Source of the DNA: Perkinsus olseni
Taxonomy: Eukaryota > Perkinsozoa > Perkinsida
Reading direction: 5' to 3'
Length of the DNA stretch: 44,624 nucleotides
Assembly (NCBI GenBank): GCA_013115125.1
Contig: JABANN010000270.1
Coordinates: 1 to 44,624 of the forward strand
A model generated the notes under the pieces. The model was not told the origin of the DNA and did not search any database. It saw only the letters and a list, made by a program, of their open reading frames with translations. Made by a program: the position numbers and the translations under genes. Shown piece after piece: positions 30,304 through 40,891 of this stretch (the stretch's first letter is position 1; the number at the start of each line of letters is the position of its first letter).

Positions 30304-32030
30304 ATGGGCATCAAGGGCTTGTATGAGTTCTTCAAGTCCCAGGCCCCCTCGGCGATCCGCGAGTGTCGGCCGGAAGAATTTGCGGGGAAGAGGTTGGCGA
30401 TTGACGCGTCCATTTGGATGTACCAGGTGGCACAGCTCCGGCACGGTCCCCTGGGGGCTTCCCTTTAGTCCTCCTCCTCAGTTCAAAAACAAGATACGGT
30501 ATGAAGACAAGATGCTGACTAACAGCAAAGGCGAGTGCACCTCTGGCGTGCATGGTTTCCTCCATCGGACGATCAAGATGCTGGAGCTAGGTAAGGCTGC
30601 TGCGGAGGAGGCCTCTCAGTCCTCCCACCATGGACCAGGTATCCGTCCGATATTCGTCTTTGACGGCCACCCGCCCGCTATGAAGCGCGACTGCCTCAGA
30701 GAGAGGAGGATCCAGGCCATGAAGCAGGAGCGTTCACGCAGGGCCGCGTCCTCCCCCATACCAGCCTCAGAGCCGTCGTCGCAGTGAGCCTCGCTGGTGG
30801 TCGATGGTCGTGGTCAGCTTAGCCCGGCAGTTGCTCGAGCCCGAGTACATCCAATCCGCAGTGTGCGGTGGTTCGAGGCATAGTCAGGAGGCTGGACTTC
30901 GGCGACCCCCGTCCAAACAATAAGGGCTTGGCCCCGGGGTAGCACGGGAGCGATACGGCTGTGCCAGTAGAACTCTCTGTGTGTACAGGAACCTCCCCCT
31001 TCTGAGCCTCTCCCGGCCACTGCCACTTCTGCTGCCTCCTGCAACGACCGTCTACCCTCGTCGCCTCACCCAGGAGGAAGAATACGTTGTGGACGTTGTG
31101 AAGTACCTCGGCTGCGAATATGTCTTGGCGCCGGGAGAGGTGATCTCGACCGCCCAATCAACCCTCATCGTCCCTCCTCAGGCCGAGGCGACGTGCGCCC
31201 AGCTGTGCAAGGAAGGCAAGGCTGATGCAGTGTCAACGGAGGACATCGACGCCGTAGTCTTCGGAGCCCCCCTAGTGCTCAAGAATCTGTCCAACACCCT
31301 CCACCGACTGGAAGGGAACGGCGGTAGGACCTTGGCACGTGCTGATCAGCATCGCCGGCTCCTCGCAGGCTCTCGGTCAAAGGAAGAGGCAACCAACAAC
31401 TACGTACGAGAGATATCACGAGACATCGTGCTCGACGCCTTGGGGCTGACCGCCGAGAGCCTGGCCGAGCTCGCCATTCTGTGTGGTTGCGACTACTGCC
31501 CCAGCATCCCCAAGATCGGCCCCAGCCGGGCCTATGCCCTCCTCCTGAAGCACGGAAACATCACCTCTATCATAACCGCAATAGAGGGTTCCAAATCTTA
31601 CAAGGCACCGTCCGAGTGGGCCTATCGAGAGGCGAAGGAGTTGTTCCTCAACCCGTCCATCACCGCTGAGGTCCCTCCGAAGCCAGCCGTCGACGTAGAT
31701 GCTCTCGCCGACCTCCTCGTTAACCGGCTCAACTACAACCCTACGCGCGTGGACACCATCAAGACCCGAGTAAACCGCATTGGTGAGACGAACCGAGCAG
31801 AGGCCTCCACCCGAACAACCGGCGGTAAACGACAATCGACACTACTGGAGTTTGCGTTCACCCCCGTCCCCAAGCGTTCAAGGACGAGCGCCACAGAGAC
31901 CACACCATCGACGGCAGCTTCCTCCCAACGTAATCTTTGTGATACCGTCGAGGTAGTTGACTTGGACGACGTGTCCTCCTCATCCGAGCCGAGTGATATT
32001 AATATGTACAGTAAATCATTCATTATTTAA
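30304..32030 (+). CDS. FEN1: FEN1-type flap endonuclease
   Basis: XPG/Rad2-family nuclease that removes 5' flaps in lagging-strand synthesis and base excision repair. Start: ATG 30304, MGIKGLYEFFKSQAPSAIRE (human [20 protein letters not shown]). Metal-binding acids are all present: AIDASIW (D34), VFDGHPP (D86), PGE|AEAT (E158/E160) formed by joining across a 42-bp intron (31140-31181), STEDIDAVVFG (D179/D181) and CGCDYCPS (D233). The helix-two-turn-helix KIGPSRAYALLLKHGNI follows. The C-terminus has QSTLLEFAF (about 31831-31857), a near-canonical PCNA-binding PIP box (human QGRLDDFF), then a Ser/Thr-rich acidic tail with a basic PKRSRTS. The helical-arch region (30787-30990) lies in short exons I did not fully join. 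Identity is clearly FEN1-like; that it is the only FEN1 of the organism cannot be shown. Confidence 0.85.
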
Positions 32031-32231
32031 TATGTACCATCTACCATCAGCTTGCATGCCTTACAACCTCTGGGTGGTGTTTTTAAGTGCCATACAACCG
32101 TCGTGAGAAGCCCCCAAGTTTCTCGAGAACGCCTCCCAAGTGACCGTTACTGACTACTTCCGGCAACACAAAAACAGCTGTCGTGTAGAGATAAATGTAC
32201 GTAGCAGCGTTATTACTCTATTGGTCACTGG

Positions 32232-35200
32232 TTACCGGGGTGGACCGTCTTCCGGCCCTCTAGCGAAATTATCAACCTTGAAGCGCCACGTCTCCAAATC
32301 ATACGACAGGAAGGTGGCATCCAAGTCCTCAGTCAACTGGCGCATACGATTAATGTACTGAAAAGACCCAAGTGACGACCAGTCTAACGGGCGAATCCAC
32401 CAACCTTCTCAGGCTGCTGTCGCGCTCTCTTCATGTTCTTCGGTTTTACGTAAAGCTCCACCACAGCGGGCTTATTCAGGCCTTTGCCCACCGGAGGCCG
32501 AACTGAAATGCCGCAAGTTGGTGCGTTTGCAAAGCCGTTATATTCCTACCCGAGTCGTCTAGAAAGACGGCAACCTTCCCCAAGACGAACTGGACAGTGT
32601 CGTCCACGGACAAGTAGCGAACATCAGTAAGGCCTGGCAGAGGAAGGCATACTCAGCAAAATCCGGAGATGGGCGAACTCACCAGGCCACGTGATCTTGC
32701 CGTAGGAGTAGTGGCCGATCGCCAAGTTATCGACACGGGCTAGCTCCGCTTCGCTCATCAATGACAAAGCATCGAGTGACGGCCGAATCCTGAGTCCGGA
32801 TCTACCAGGCTGATGGGAAGATGAGGGCACTCACCACATGTTAGGGTCCTTCAGTTTGGGTACCATATTCCGCGGAGCCGGCTCACGCAGCCTCGCGGAC
32901 GCTACACTGGACGACCGTCGACGATCAGCCGACAGAGACCGACGTTCGCACGAAGAGTATCTGCGAGGGAGGGTGGTCTGCTGGGGGCGCCGAGGACGGG
33001 CACTTACACGACGCCCGGGCGGGTGATGACGACGTCGGGCTCGTGGTCGACCAGGGAGGTAGCCAACTCGCTCATCGCTGGTGGAGACCTCCTTGGAGAA
33101 GTCATCGAGCCATATTCCCGGCTAGGGCTGCCATGTGGTGGCGTTGGATGATGGTGTCTGAAGTGAGGAACGCTTCGCCCTCAGTTGAAAAAGGAGAGGA
33201 GGGCCTACTCAGCCAAGGCCACGAAGCTGGACCCAACAGCGTCGGGGTTCCGCAAGGGAAGGGTACCGTCGTCTAGCAGCAAATTGGTGCTCCCTCCACC
33301 TAATCACGGCCAGTACTAGGAGAAGCAATCCGCCGCGACCTACCGCTGATGGTACTAGCACGGCCTGTAGCAGCTCTGGGAGTCATGGCACTGCGCGGTG
33401 TGAGGACATGGTCCGCGCTAGGGGAGGAGGGGTTGCCGCTACCCCTAAGGTGGAGGTGCCGCATTGAAGATGGATTGACTGGAGAGGGCGGCACACCACC
33501 GAGTGCTGGGCCGGGAAGGGACAGCCTGAGCACAACAACATAGTATATCGCTCACCTAGCCCGAGCTTAGTACCTGTCACTGCGAGGAGAGAGTCCGGGT
33601 GATCTGGAAGAAGACGGTGGGGTCTGAGGGCTGCCGCTGACGGTCGTGGGAGGAGGAGGCGCGTGGCTCTTCGGCTCTTCCTTCCAGAGATAAGCAGCCA
33701 GGCTCTTGTCAACCTCCTTAGGCAGGAGCAATCCACTGGGCCGGGGCGGGGCCGGCAGCGACGCCGGTGTTGCTAACTGCTGCTGCTGCTGTTGTTGTTG
33801 GCTTCCACCGAAGAGGCCGCCCCCTTGGGGTTGAGAGGAACCAAAGAGGCCACCACCAGTAGCCTTGTTCCCACCGAAGAGACCTCCTCCTCCGCCACCA
33901 CCGAAGAGACCGCCACCAGACGACGAGGCCGAACTGCCAAAGAGGCCTCCTCCGCCACCCCCGCCACCGAAAAGACCACCGCCGCTTGACGACTGGCCGA
34001 AGAGACCGCCGCCGGACGACGCCGTGTTGCCGAAAAGGCCGCCCCCCGAAGCCGGTTTGTTGCCGAAAAGGCCTCCGCCTCCGCCACCACCGAAGAGACC
34101 TCCTCCACTGCTACTCTGTTGGCCACCGAAGAGCCCGCCGCCGCCTCCGCCGAACAGACCACCGCCGGATGAAGACTGTTGGCCACCGCCAAAGAGGCCG
34201 CCGCCAGACGACTGCCCACCGCCGAATAAGCCGCCCCCACCTCCGCCGCCACCGAAGAGGCCTCCACCGCTGCTACTCTGAGTGCTGCCAAAGAGGCCAC
34301 CGCCAGCTGACTGACCTCCACCGAAAAGACCTCCGCCAGTAGACTGTTGACCACCACCGAAGAGACCGCCACCCGAAGACTGTTGGCCTCCTCCGAAGAG
34401 CCCGCCACCTGTGTTGGGAGTGGACCCGAAGAGACCCCCGCCGCTGGACTGAGCACCTCCGAACAGGCCTCCGCCTGACGACTGTTGGCCTCCACCGAAG
34501 AGACCACCTCCACCAGCGCCACCGCCGAAGAGACCACCGCCTTGACTCGATTGCTGTTGGCCGAAGAGACCACCACCTTGTGAGGACTGTTGCTGGCCGA
34601 ATAAACCGCCGCCTGCTCCACCACCGAAGAGACCGCCCCCTTGGCTACTCTGTTGCTGGCCGAAGAGGCCGCCTCCACCACCTCCGCCGAAGAGTCCTCC
34701 TTGAGATGACGACTGTTGTTGACCGAACAGGCCACCGCCACCACCGCCACCGAAAAGACCACCTTGGCTTGAACTTTGCTGGGCTCCACCGAAGAGTCCG
34801 CCGCCGCCTCCGCCACCTCCACCGAAGAGACCGCCTCCGGCACTCTGTTGCTGCTGTTGACCGAACAGGCCGCCGGCGGGTTTCTGACCAAAGAGGCCGC
34901 CACCCTGGCTCTGCTGCTGCATGCCGCCACCGAAGAGGCCACCACCTGACGATAGTTGAACAAAAGCTAGTTGCGGTACCGCTTCACCGACTGATAGTAC
35001 TACCCTGCTGCTGTGGCTGGCCGAATGCTCCTCCGCCGCCTCCACCGAAGAGGCCTCCACCGGATTGCTGCTGCTGACCGCCGAACAGACCGCCTGAGAG
35101 GGACCACGTCTAAAGAAGGCAACCAGGATACCTTTATCACCTGCCGGTTGCTGCTGCTGTTGCTGCATGCCAGTGGCCCCAGCGGCTCCGGCAGGGCCTC

Positions 35201-35988
35201 GGCCTTGGGCGTAGTCCTCATACCGCAGCTCCTCGAAGGACTTGCCCTTGTAGGCATCCATAGCTGTTATCGATACAAGCTAGCAGAAGGAAGGCTATGG
35301 CGGGGGACAACAAGAGTCTAAGGCCTACTACCTTTAGACGTGAGTCGTGGTCAATCACTTGCTGGTACTTCACCTGGGAGGTGCCTGCTGCCTGGCCACC
35401 TCCACCGAAGGCTCCTCCTCCACCGAAGAGACCACCCCCAGCGCTGCTCTGAATCAACGGGGCCAGTAGTACTAGTCTGGTGGGGTCATGTAATTCACCT
35501 GCTGCTGGCCGAACATTCCTCCTCCTGCCGCTACTGGCTGCTGACCGAAGAGGCCGCCCCCAGTGTTCTGCTGCTGACCGAAAGTTCCGCCACCGAAGAG
35601 ACCGCCACCGGAGGACTAAGATGAATTAAGACGAATTACTATAGCCGGTTGAGGAGGGCATCGATGCACCTGCTGCGGCTGGCCGAAAGCCCCTCCTCCT
35701 CCACCTCCTCCGAAGAGCCCACCAGCTGGTCGCTGTTGTTGGCCAAAGCCGCCTCCTCCGCCGAAGAGGCCGCCCCCTTGGGCCGACTGAGGGCTGCTAC
35801 CGAAGAGGCCTCCACCCGTGTTCTGAGGATCCCACCAGTGGCAATGGTACCTCTACCAGCCATATTACCTGTGGCTGCTGCTGACCACCGAAGAGACCTC
35901 CACCAGCCGGTTGGCCGCCACCGAAGAGCCCTCCTGCTTGGGAACTCTGCTGCTGTCCAAATAAGCCGCCGCCTCCCCCTCCGAACAT
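32232..35988 (-). CDS. NUP98: NUP98-type GLFG nucleoporin (Nup100/116-like, no NUP96 part)
   Basis: Nuclear pore component; its FG repeats form the permeability barrier. Read leftwards: start ATG 35988 ([17 protein letters not shown]), a first GLFG block to about 35480, then the GLEBS motif that binds Rae1/Gle2 ([17 protein letters not shown] and [20 protein letters not shown], cf. human KEYESKSLEELRLEDYQ). A long second GLFG block of over forty repeats follows (about 34980-33790), then a Ser/Pro linker. The C-terminal autoproteolytic-type domain has [51 protein letters not shown] and [14 protein letters not shown], ending PEDGPPR at the stop 32234-32232. Several short introns occur in the N-terminal and C-terminal parts. 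The catalytic HFS of human NUP98 is NFA here and the protein stops soon after, so self-cleavage and a NUP96 half are not expected. Confidence 0.92.
33786..34980 (-). repeat. GLFG-coding repeat block
   Basis: An imperfect tandem array with a unit of about 24-45 bp, coding [16 protein letters not shown] modules of NUP98 on the minus strand. The opposite strand therefore shows long false open frames of Pro/Arg/Lys. Such arrays are prone to length change by slippage and to misassembly. Confidence 0.9.
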
Positions 35989-36398
35989 ATTAGGGAAGGG
36001 GAATGGAAGGGTTACAAAACGCTATGGCAATACTAGTAGTTGCTCAACTGTAACTCAATACCACAACCTCCTCAAAATGATAACGACCATCAGACCTACT
36101 ACGCTGTGTAGAATAGAGCAACCAAATGTGTCAAAAACGAGAACAATGATGCAGTACACGCTTTGACCTAAGATACGCCTCGACCAAGGAAACACGATAT
36201 GATAGAGGAGTGACCAGCGCCTATAATCTCCACCCGAAGTACCGTAACGAAGGCGATTGGTGACGATGAGGTCAAGGGGGTCATCGCATGGTGCCTAGAC
36301 GAGCACGTCAAACAGCAGGAGTATCGCCAGACCCCGACGGAACAGTATCAGCTGACGTACCACCAGCTTCGCCAGCGTCACAGTGGACCTGAGCGGTA
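35989..36398 (+). other. Interval between NUP98 and PRELI genes with an unexplained + strand open frame
   Basis: Both neighbouring genes run leftwards, so this is the NUP98 promoter side. From about 36213 a plus-strand frame without ATG is open and runs on past 36398, antisense to the C-terminal exon of the next gene. It reads like coding sequence (VKGVIAWCLDEHVKQQEYRQ, TEQYQLTYHQLRQRHSGPER). No family is recognised. It may be an exon of an unseen gene or a chance antisense frame. Confidence 0.3.
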
Positions 36399-37523
36399 TC
36401 AATACGGGAAACAGGGACAAGAGGGGAAGGCTACCGCGGCTCTGGCCACTCTGTTGATGAAGGAGGATTCAACGCGCTGTATCCGGCCTTTGGCCTCCGA
36501 CTGGAACCGCCTCAGTCTCTCTGCTGCCTCTGCTGCGGTGATACGTCCCTTCTCTAAAGCATCGTCAGTCATCTTGGAGACCTGGACAGAGGCGAAGGTT
36601 TGCATTCGCGGCGGAGTCCCCGGTTCGAAACCCGACCCATGCACTACCTCTTGCCTCCAGCAGTCGAAGTCGGCTTTCCAATTAGTAAGATGCAGTCGTT
36701 CTATGAGGTTATTCATGACCGTCACGCCTAAGGCAACCACTAGCTGCCCCCCGACAGAAACTTGAGCTACTACCATTATGGGCCTTCTGGGCGGAGCTGT
36801 CTCGAGCAGCCTGCTCTAGCCGACCACAGAGGACGCCCAGGCCGGAGACGGTAAAGTTCATCCGCTGGCGGTACAGCGTCCACCTGAAACCACCACCGAA
36901 CGTATGCTTGGCGGCCCATACTTCCCGTCTACTACTCGGGGTTATCTGGATGCCGCTGGTAAGTGATGGTCTCCTGCATCCGGAAAAAACTGCCTGAACG
37001 GAGCCAAATATGGACTAAGTGAAAAGCGAAGGAGAAGTTCCTCACTGAAAGTGTAGTTGGACCCCTTAGCCACCAGCACTCTATTGCGAACATCACACTC
37101 GACGTCCTCGACAGCATAGCCCTGATGGTGTAGATAATAATGAGAATGTCCTCAGGCGGGTATCACCTCCATGTTCCTCTTGTACATCATCCTCACCCAG
37201 CTGGGCAAGTCGTACTCTAGGTAGAATAGACGACGGACTCGAAGTCTCTGAGCAGCAACTAAGGTTGGACCATGCCGCCGCCTTCGCCCGGCGTTACCCC
37301 AGAATTCTGGTCCACTTCCCTGCATAGAGTGTCGACCTCCTTAACGTGAGACTGCTCAGGATTCGGGTATTTGGTCCACCAAGCAGAGGTACCTGATGTT
37401 CCCGAGTTGACCTACTTTGTATCTTGCAAGCTCAACCTATGATACCCGTAAGCGGCACCCTATCCCCATCTTACAAGTCTCCCAGTCGTACGGGAATGTG
37501 TGAGTCCTCTCGAAAAACCGCAT
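36399..37523 (-). CDS. PRELI/MSF1-domain protein (Ups/PRELID-like mitochondrial lipid transfer)
   Basis: PRELI proteins shuttle phosphatidic acid or phosphatidylserine across the mitochondrial intermembrane space with a TRIAP1/Mdm35 partner. Exon 1 (ATG 37523-37521, 49 nt) reads MRFFERTHTFPYDWET, the family start (EHVFDHPWETV). After intron 37474-37393 it continues TSAWWTKYPNPEQSHVKEVD. Later exons give RRLFYLEYDLPSWVRMMYKR, VAKGSNYTFSEELLLRFS, a piece with TYQRHPDNPE, and FGGGFRWTLYRQRMNFTVSG plus LEQAARDSSAQKAH, each in the expected order of the PRELI fold. A C-terminal charged helix (TDDALEKGRITAAEAAERLR) ends at 36399. It joins only through a candidate 30-bp intron near 36770 and could be a separate gene. 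Confidence 0.75.
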
Positions 37524-37999
37524 CGGATGGAAAAATTAAATCTCGGCGTGGCTAAATGCCACGTGAAACTGAAGACGTCCGCATCATCGAAATTCCCCCA
37601 TCGTTCCCTTCCCGGCACGCCTACCAGCCGAATGAATTTCGATGGCCGGGCGCGCGCGGCTGCTGTAGAACAGTTTGAAAATTGCAAAAATCTGGTGCCC
37701 ATCATCAGCGCGGGAGAGAAGGGCAAAGAGCAGCGATAGCGACGGAGGAGCTGGGAGCTTCCATGACAGGTATGGTGAGAATGGATAGGGGGAAAGTGAT
37801 CGCGCTGACGATAGCCCTGAGGCGTCACCTTCGAGAGAGGTTTGACGGACAAAGGTGGGCTGAAGACACTCCCCATCTCGCGTCGGATACCTCTGTTGTG
37901 ACGACACGAAGACGCTCTTCGTAGTGGCTTCGGTTGAAGGCATGGCGGGGGTTGTTGTTGGGTTTCTGATAGGGCATCGCGAGTAGTTGATCATCATCA
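37524..37999. promoter_or_regulatory. Divergent intergenic region between PRELI gene and first zinc transporter
   Basis: The two start codons (37523 on minus, 38000 on plus) point away from each other across 476 bases, so both promoters must lie here. Open frames exist on both strands but none resembles a known protein. No TATA-like or other defined element stands out. Confidence 0.4.
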
Positions 38000-40500
38000 A
38001 TGCCTTCCTCATCGACACTGGATTCGCCCTTACTAAAGAGTCGAGGAACGGAGCATCCGGCTGCTATAAAGGGTGAAGGCAGCTTCACTAACCCTAGGCT
38101 CACGGTAGTAGCAATACCGAAGGAAAAAATCGTACCAGCCCCTAGTAGTGGCCGAGGGCACATTGGGGAGGGGCATGAACAGGCGAAGGATGTAAGGCGA
38201 CAACTGAAGGAAGCTTTGGTAGTACTGATGGTGATGGTTGTTGTGATGGCTGCAGGTCCAACGGCGGCTGAGGAGGGCCATCTGCCTATCATGCTTCTTC
38301 ATGATACTCGAGATAGTCGGAGGTATCTTAGCTCACTCCTTGGCAATCGTAATACAATGCAATTGGTTCATCGCGCAGACGTATGTGTCATACCACTCCT
38401 TGCCCTAATCAGGTGACTGACGCGGCACATATCATGTCTGATGTATCCGGCTTCGCCGTGTCCCTGTTCGCCGTCGTTCTAGCAGGCAAAACTCCTACTT
38501 CCCAATACACGTGAGTGGCGTCTCTCTCACTGTCCCTCCATTACCACCGCCGCCGTCCTCAGTTACGGCTACAGGCAGGCGGAGATCCTCGGAGCCTTGT
38601 TCTCCGTGATGATCGTCTGGTTCATGACGGGTGTCCTGCTTTGGGAGGCCATCCAAAGGTTTATCAACCTCGAAGAGGTTAATGGCGGACTTATGAGCAT
38701 CATGGCGGTACGTTGGCGATGTCGTTCCTAGTGTAGCATCCCTCGCGCCTTTGGTCAGCTTATCGGCCTGCTGGTGAACTTCTGTCTAATGGCGACCCTA
38801 GGCCACAATCACACCCATGGTGGTGGCGCAGCAGCTGCCGGTGGCCATGGTCATTCCCATGGGAAGCAAGGGGACATCGAGGAAGGTGGACATACCCACA
38901 CTCACTCACATGGTAATGCACGTTCCTGTTCCACGACGACCGATACTTCTCGCCGCCCAGAGCAATTTCTGTCGGTTCTAACGTGGCCGCCCGTTAGCAC
39001 AGGGCGATTATCGTCACTTTTTCTCAACTGAATCCTCCTCACCTTGAGCCGTGAAATTCTTAAGGACCGCCTTCGCTGCGAAGGCAGCACGGTCACTCGA
39101 ATGTGCAGAAGTCATGCTCCCAGCACCAACAGTGAGGGCGGGGTGTAGGGCATGATGGTATGCCGAATGATGGGCGTCGGGGTGCTTGGATGTCTGATAG
39201 ATGGCAGAGGACCACGTTCTTGTCATCTGTCATCTCGTTGACGGTTTCTGCTACCGTGCCGCCGTGGCCTACTTACTGTGCGTAGGCTCACAAAATTGTG
39301 TTGCAACTGGGGTAACGCAACTGGTCTGTTTGCTTTACACGTGTATACCTTGCATGGCCTGTTCTCTGCTTATGGTCAATCAATAGTGGTACTCGTAACA
39401 CTAGTACTAGTGTGGTAGTGATTATGAATACTATTGTTATAGCTTTCTGCGTAGTTGTACGTTGTCGATAGCGTCATGCCTGCTGGCCCAATCAGTTCAT
39501 CCCCCTCTGTGTTTTACTCAGATAGCCATAACCTAGCTCTTGATGCTGCTGTGGTCCACGTACTGGGAGATATCGTAAGTTGAAGCGTGCAACTGACAGG
39601 GAGGTAATATCTTCCCGTTCACGTCATCAGATCCAGTCATTGGGTGTACTCCTAGCTGCTGTCCTCATCTACTGGAAGCCCTTCAATGTCGGTCATGTAA
39701 ACGGAGTTTCAAAATGGAAGTGAGCAGCTGCTGCCAGCTTCCAGTAGCACCGCAGTTGCTCTGCTCTCCTCAGCTATGCTGATCCGGCCTGTACCATCCT
39801 CTTCTCTATTCTGGTCATGTTTACTACCTTTAGTAAGTCATGCCCCCCCTACTCCCTCCTCCACTCCTCCCCCTCCTTCAGAAACCGTAAAGCAATCAGT
39901 GCATATCCTGATGCAGAGAGTACCGGACAGCGTGGATGTGGATTTGCTGCAGACCAAGCTCAGGCATGTTGAACATGTCCAGTGTGTAATCCTCCCTTAC
40001 CACCATGGAAGACATCTTTGACCTCGGGCGTATCTTAGGTTCATGATGTCCATGTATGGAGTGTGGGGTCTAGTGGCAATATCTGTACGGCCCATATAGT
40101 GGTATCAGGCTGCTCCAACTGCAGTAAGTAGCCCATGATGCTGCTGCTGCTGTGTGTTCCTACCCATGTGCTGTTCAGGCCAAGTCCTCAATGAGGCGAC
40201 TAAAGTAGCCAATGATATGGGTATTAGTCATACCACTTTCCAGTTGGAAGCCAGGGCTGAGGATGTTGACGTCGATGCCCTACAGGTAGTCCCCTAGTTC
40301 AACTACCTGCCCGCTCCGGATGCTCGCTCAGTGTTCTCCAGCTCAACCATCCCTCGTTCTTTCAGAGTTCTTGCTGTCACAATCAAGCCTGCAACAAGGG
40401 TGATGACACCTGCGGGGCGCCATCAGAGGCCATATCAGCGCCAGTAGTCATCGTCTCGCCCAGGGACGCATCGCCATTATTGAGGGTAAGTCCACGGTGA
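38000..40500 (+). CDS. CDF (SLC30/ZnT-type) zinc transporter, copy 1
   Basis: Zn2+/H+ antiporter of the cation diffusion facilitator family, moving zinc out of the cytosol into vesicles or out of the cell. Exon 1 (ATG 38000) is a polar N-terminus ending GHEQAKD. After a 64-bp intron (38192-38255) TM1 reads CLSCFFMILEIVGGILAHSL. After another 64-bp intron (38349-38412) comes TDAAHIMSDVSGFAVSLFAV with the TM2 HxxxD zinc site. TM3 follows (YGYRQAEILGALFSVMIVWF), then a His-rich loop (NHTHGG...GHGHSHG...HTHTHSHG). TM5 carries LALDAAVVHVLGDIIQSLGV with the second HxxxD. The cytosolic ferredoxin-like domain has [11 protein letters not shown] and HTTFQLEA, and the tail has CCHNQACNKGDDTC. One intron in the His loop is unusually long (38913-39521, 609 bp). 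Copy 2 lies 391 bp downstream in the same direction. Confidence 0.9.
39398..39413. repeat. Perfect 16-bp palindrome inside a long intron
   Basis: ACACTAGTACTAGTGT equals its own reverse complement. It lies within the 609-bp intron of the first zinc transporter. It could be a dimeric binding site or a chance palindrome. Confidence 0.65.
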
Positions 40501-40891
40501 TGCCGGTCCATGCTTCTCATCGTTGTCCCTCTCTTGCTAGGCCCAGCAGCCATACGGTCATGAGCACTGAGCCGGTCTTGGAGGGTTCTAGAAGTTGCAA
40601 AGGTTGTATTTTCCGTACGAAGCTTGTATCGTTGTTGCTGCTGGTAGAGCTGCTCGTGTGGTCGTAACTTTATATGGGGCGGGCTCTGCTTCGCTAAGAG
40701 ACCTGCCTCGCCACACCCTCGATTGGTGGGGGGTCATTGCCGATCACTCGCAGCCTTATACACTACTGTTCCATCATTATCACATCTGAACTATCGCGGG
40801 TTCTCTGTCATATTTTCCCGCTATCTGTTGAGGTTCGTGTTTTCCGGGGGTTGTACTACCGTGTGCTTGCTCCAGCAGCTTTTTTAGTTCC
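40501..40891 (+). other. Spacer between tandem zinc transporters
   Basis: About 390 bases with no recognisable gene. It probably holds the 3' UTR of copy 1 and the promoter of copy 2. Short plus-strand frames (for example 40595-40789) do not resemble zinc transporters or other families. A T-run (CTTTTTTAG at 40879-40887) lies just before the copy 2 ATG. Confidence 0.4.

Noticed and set aside
33865-35077. Long plus-strand Pro/Lys/Arg-rich open frames and a second long minus-strand frame
   Set aside because: They are frame shadows of the GLFG repeat array of NUP98; the composition follows from the repeat, not from a protein.
36615-36660. GGTTCGAAACC, an exact tRNA B-box-like motif
   Set aside because: The flanks do not form a T-stem (CCCCG versus ACCCG), no A-box or acceptor stem can be placed upstream, and the stretch is antisense to a likely protein-coding exon.
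37584-38292. Two long minus-strand ORFs opposite the first zinc transporter exon
   Set aside because: They overlap the plus-strand exon supported by correct splicing into the transporter and contain no domain.
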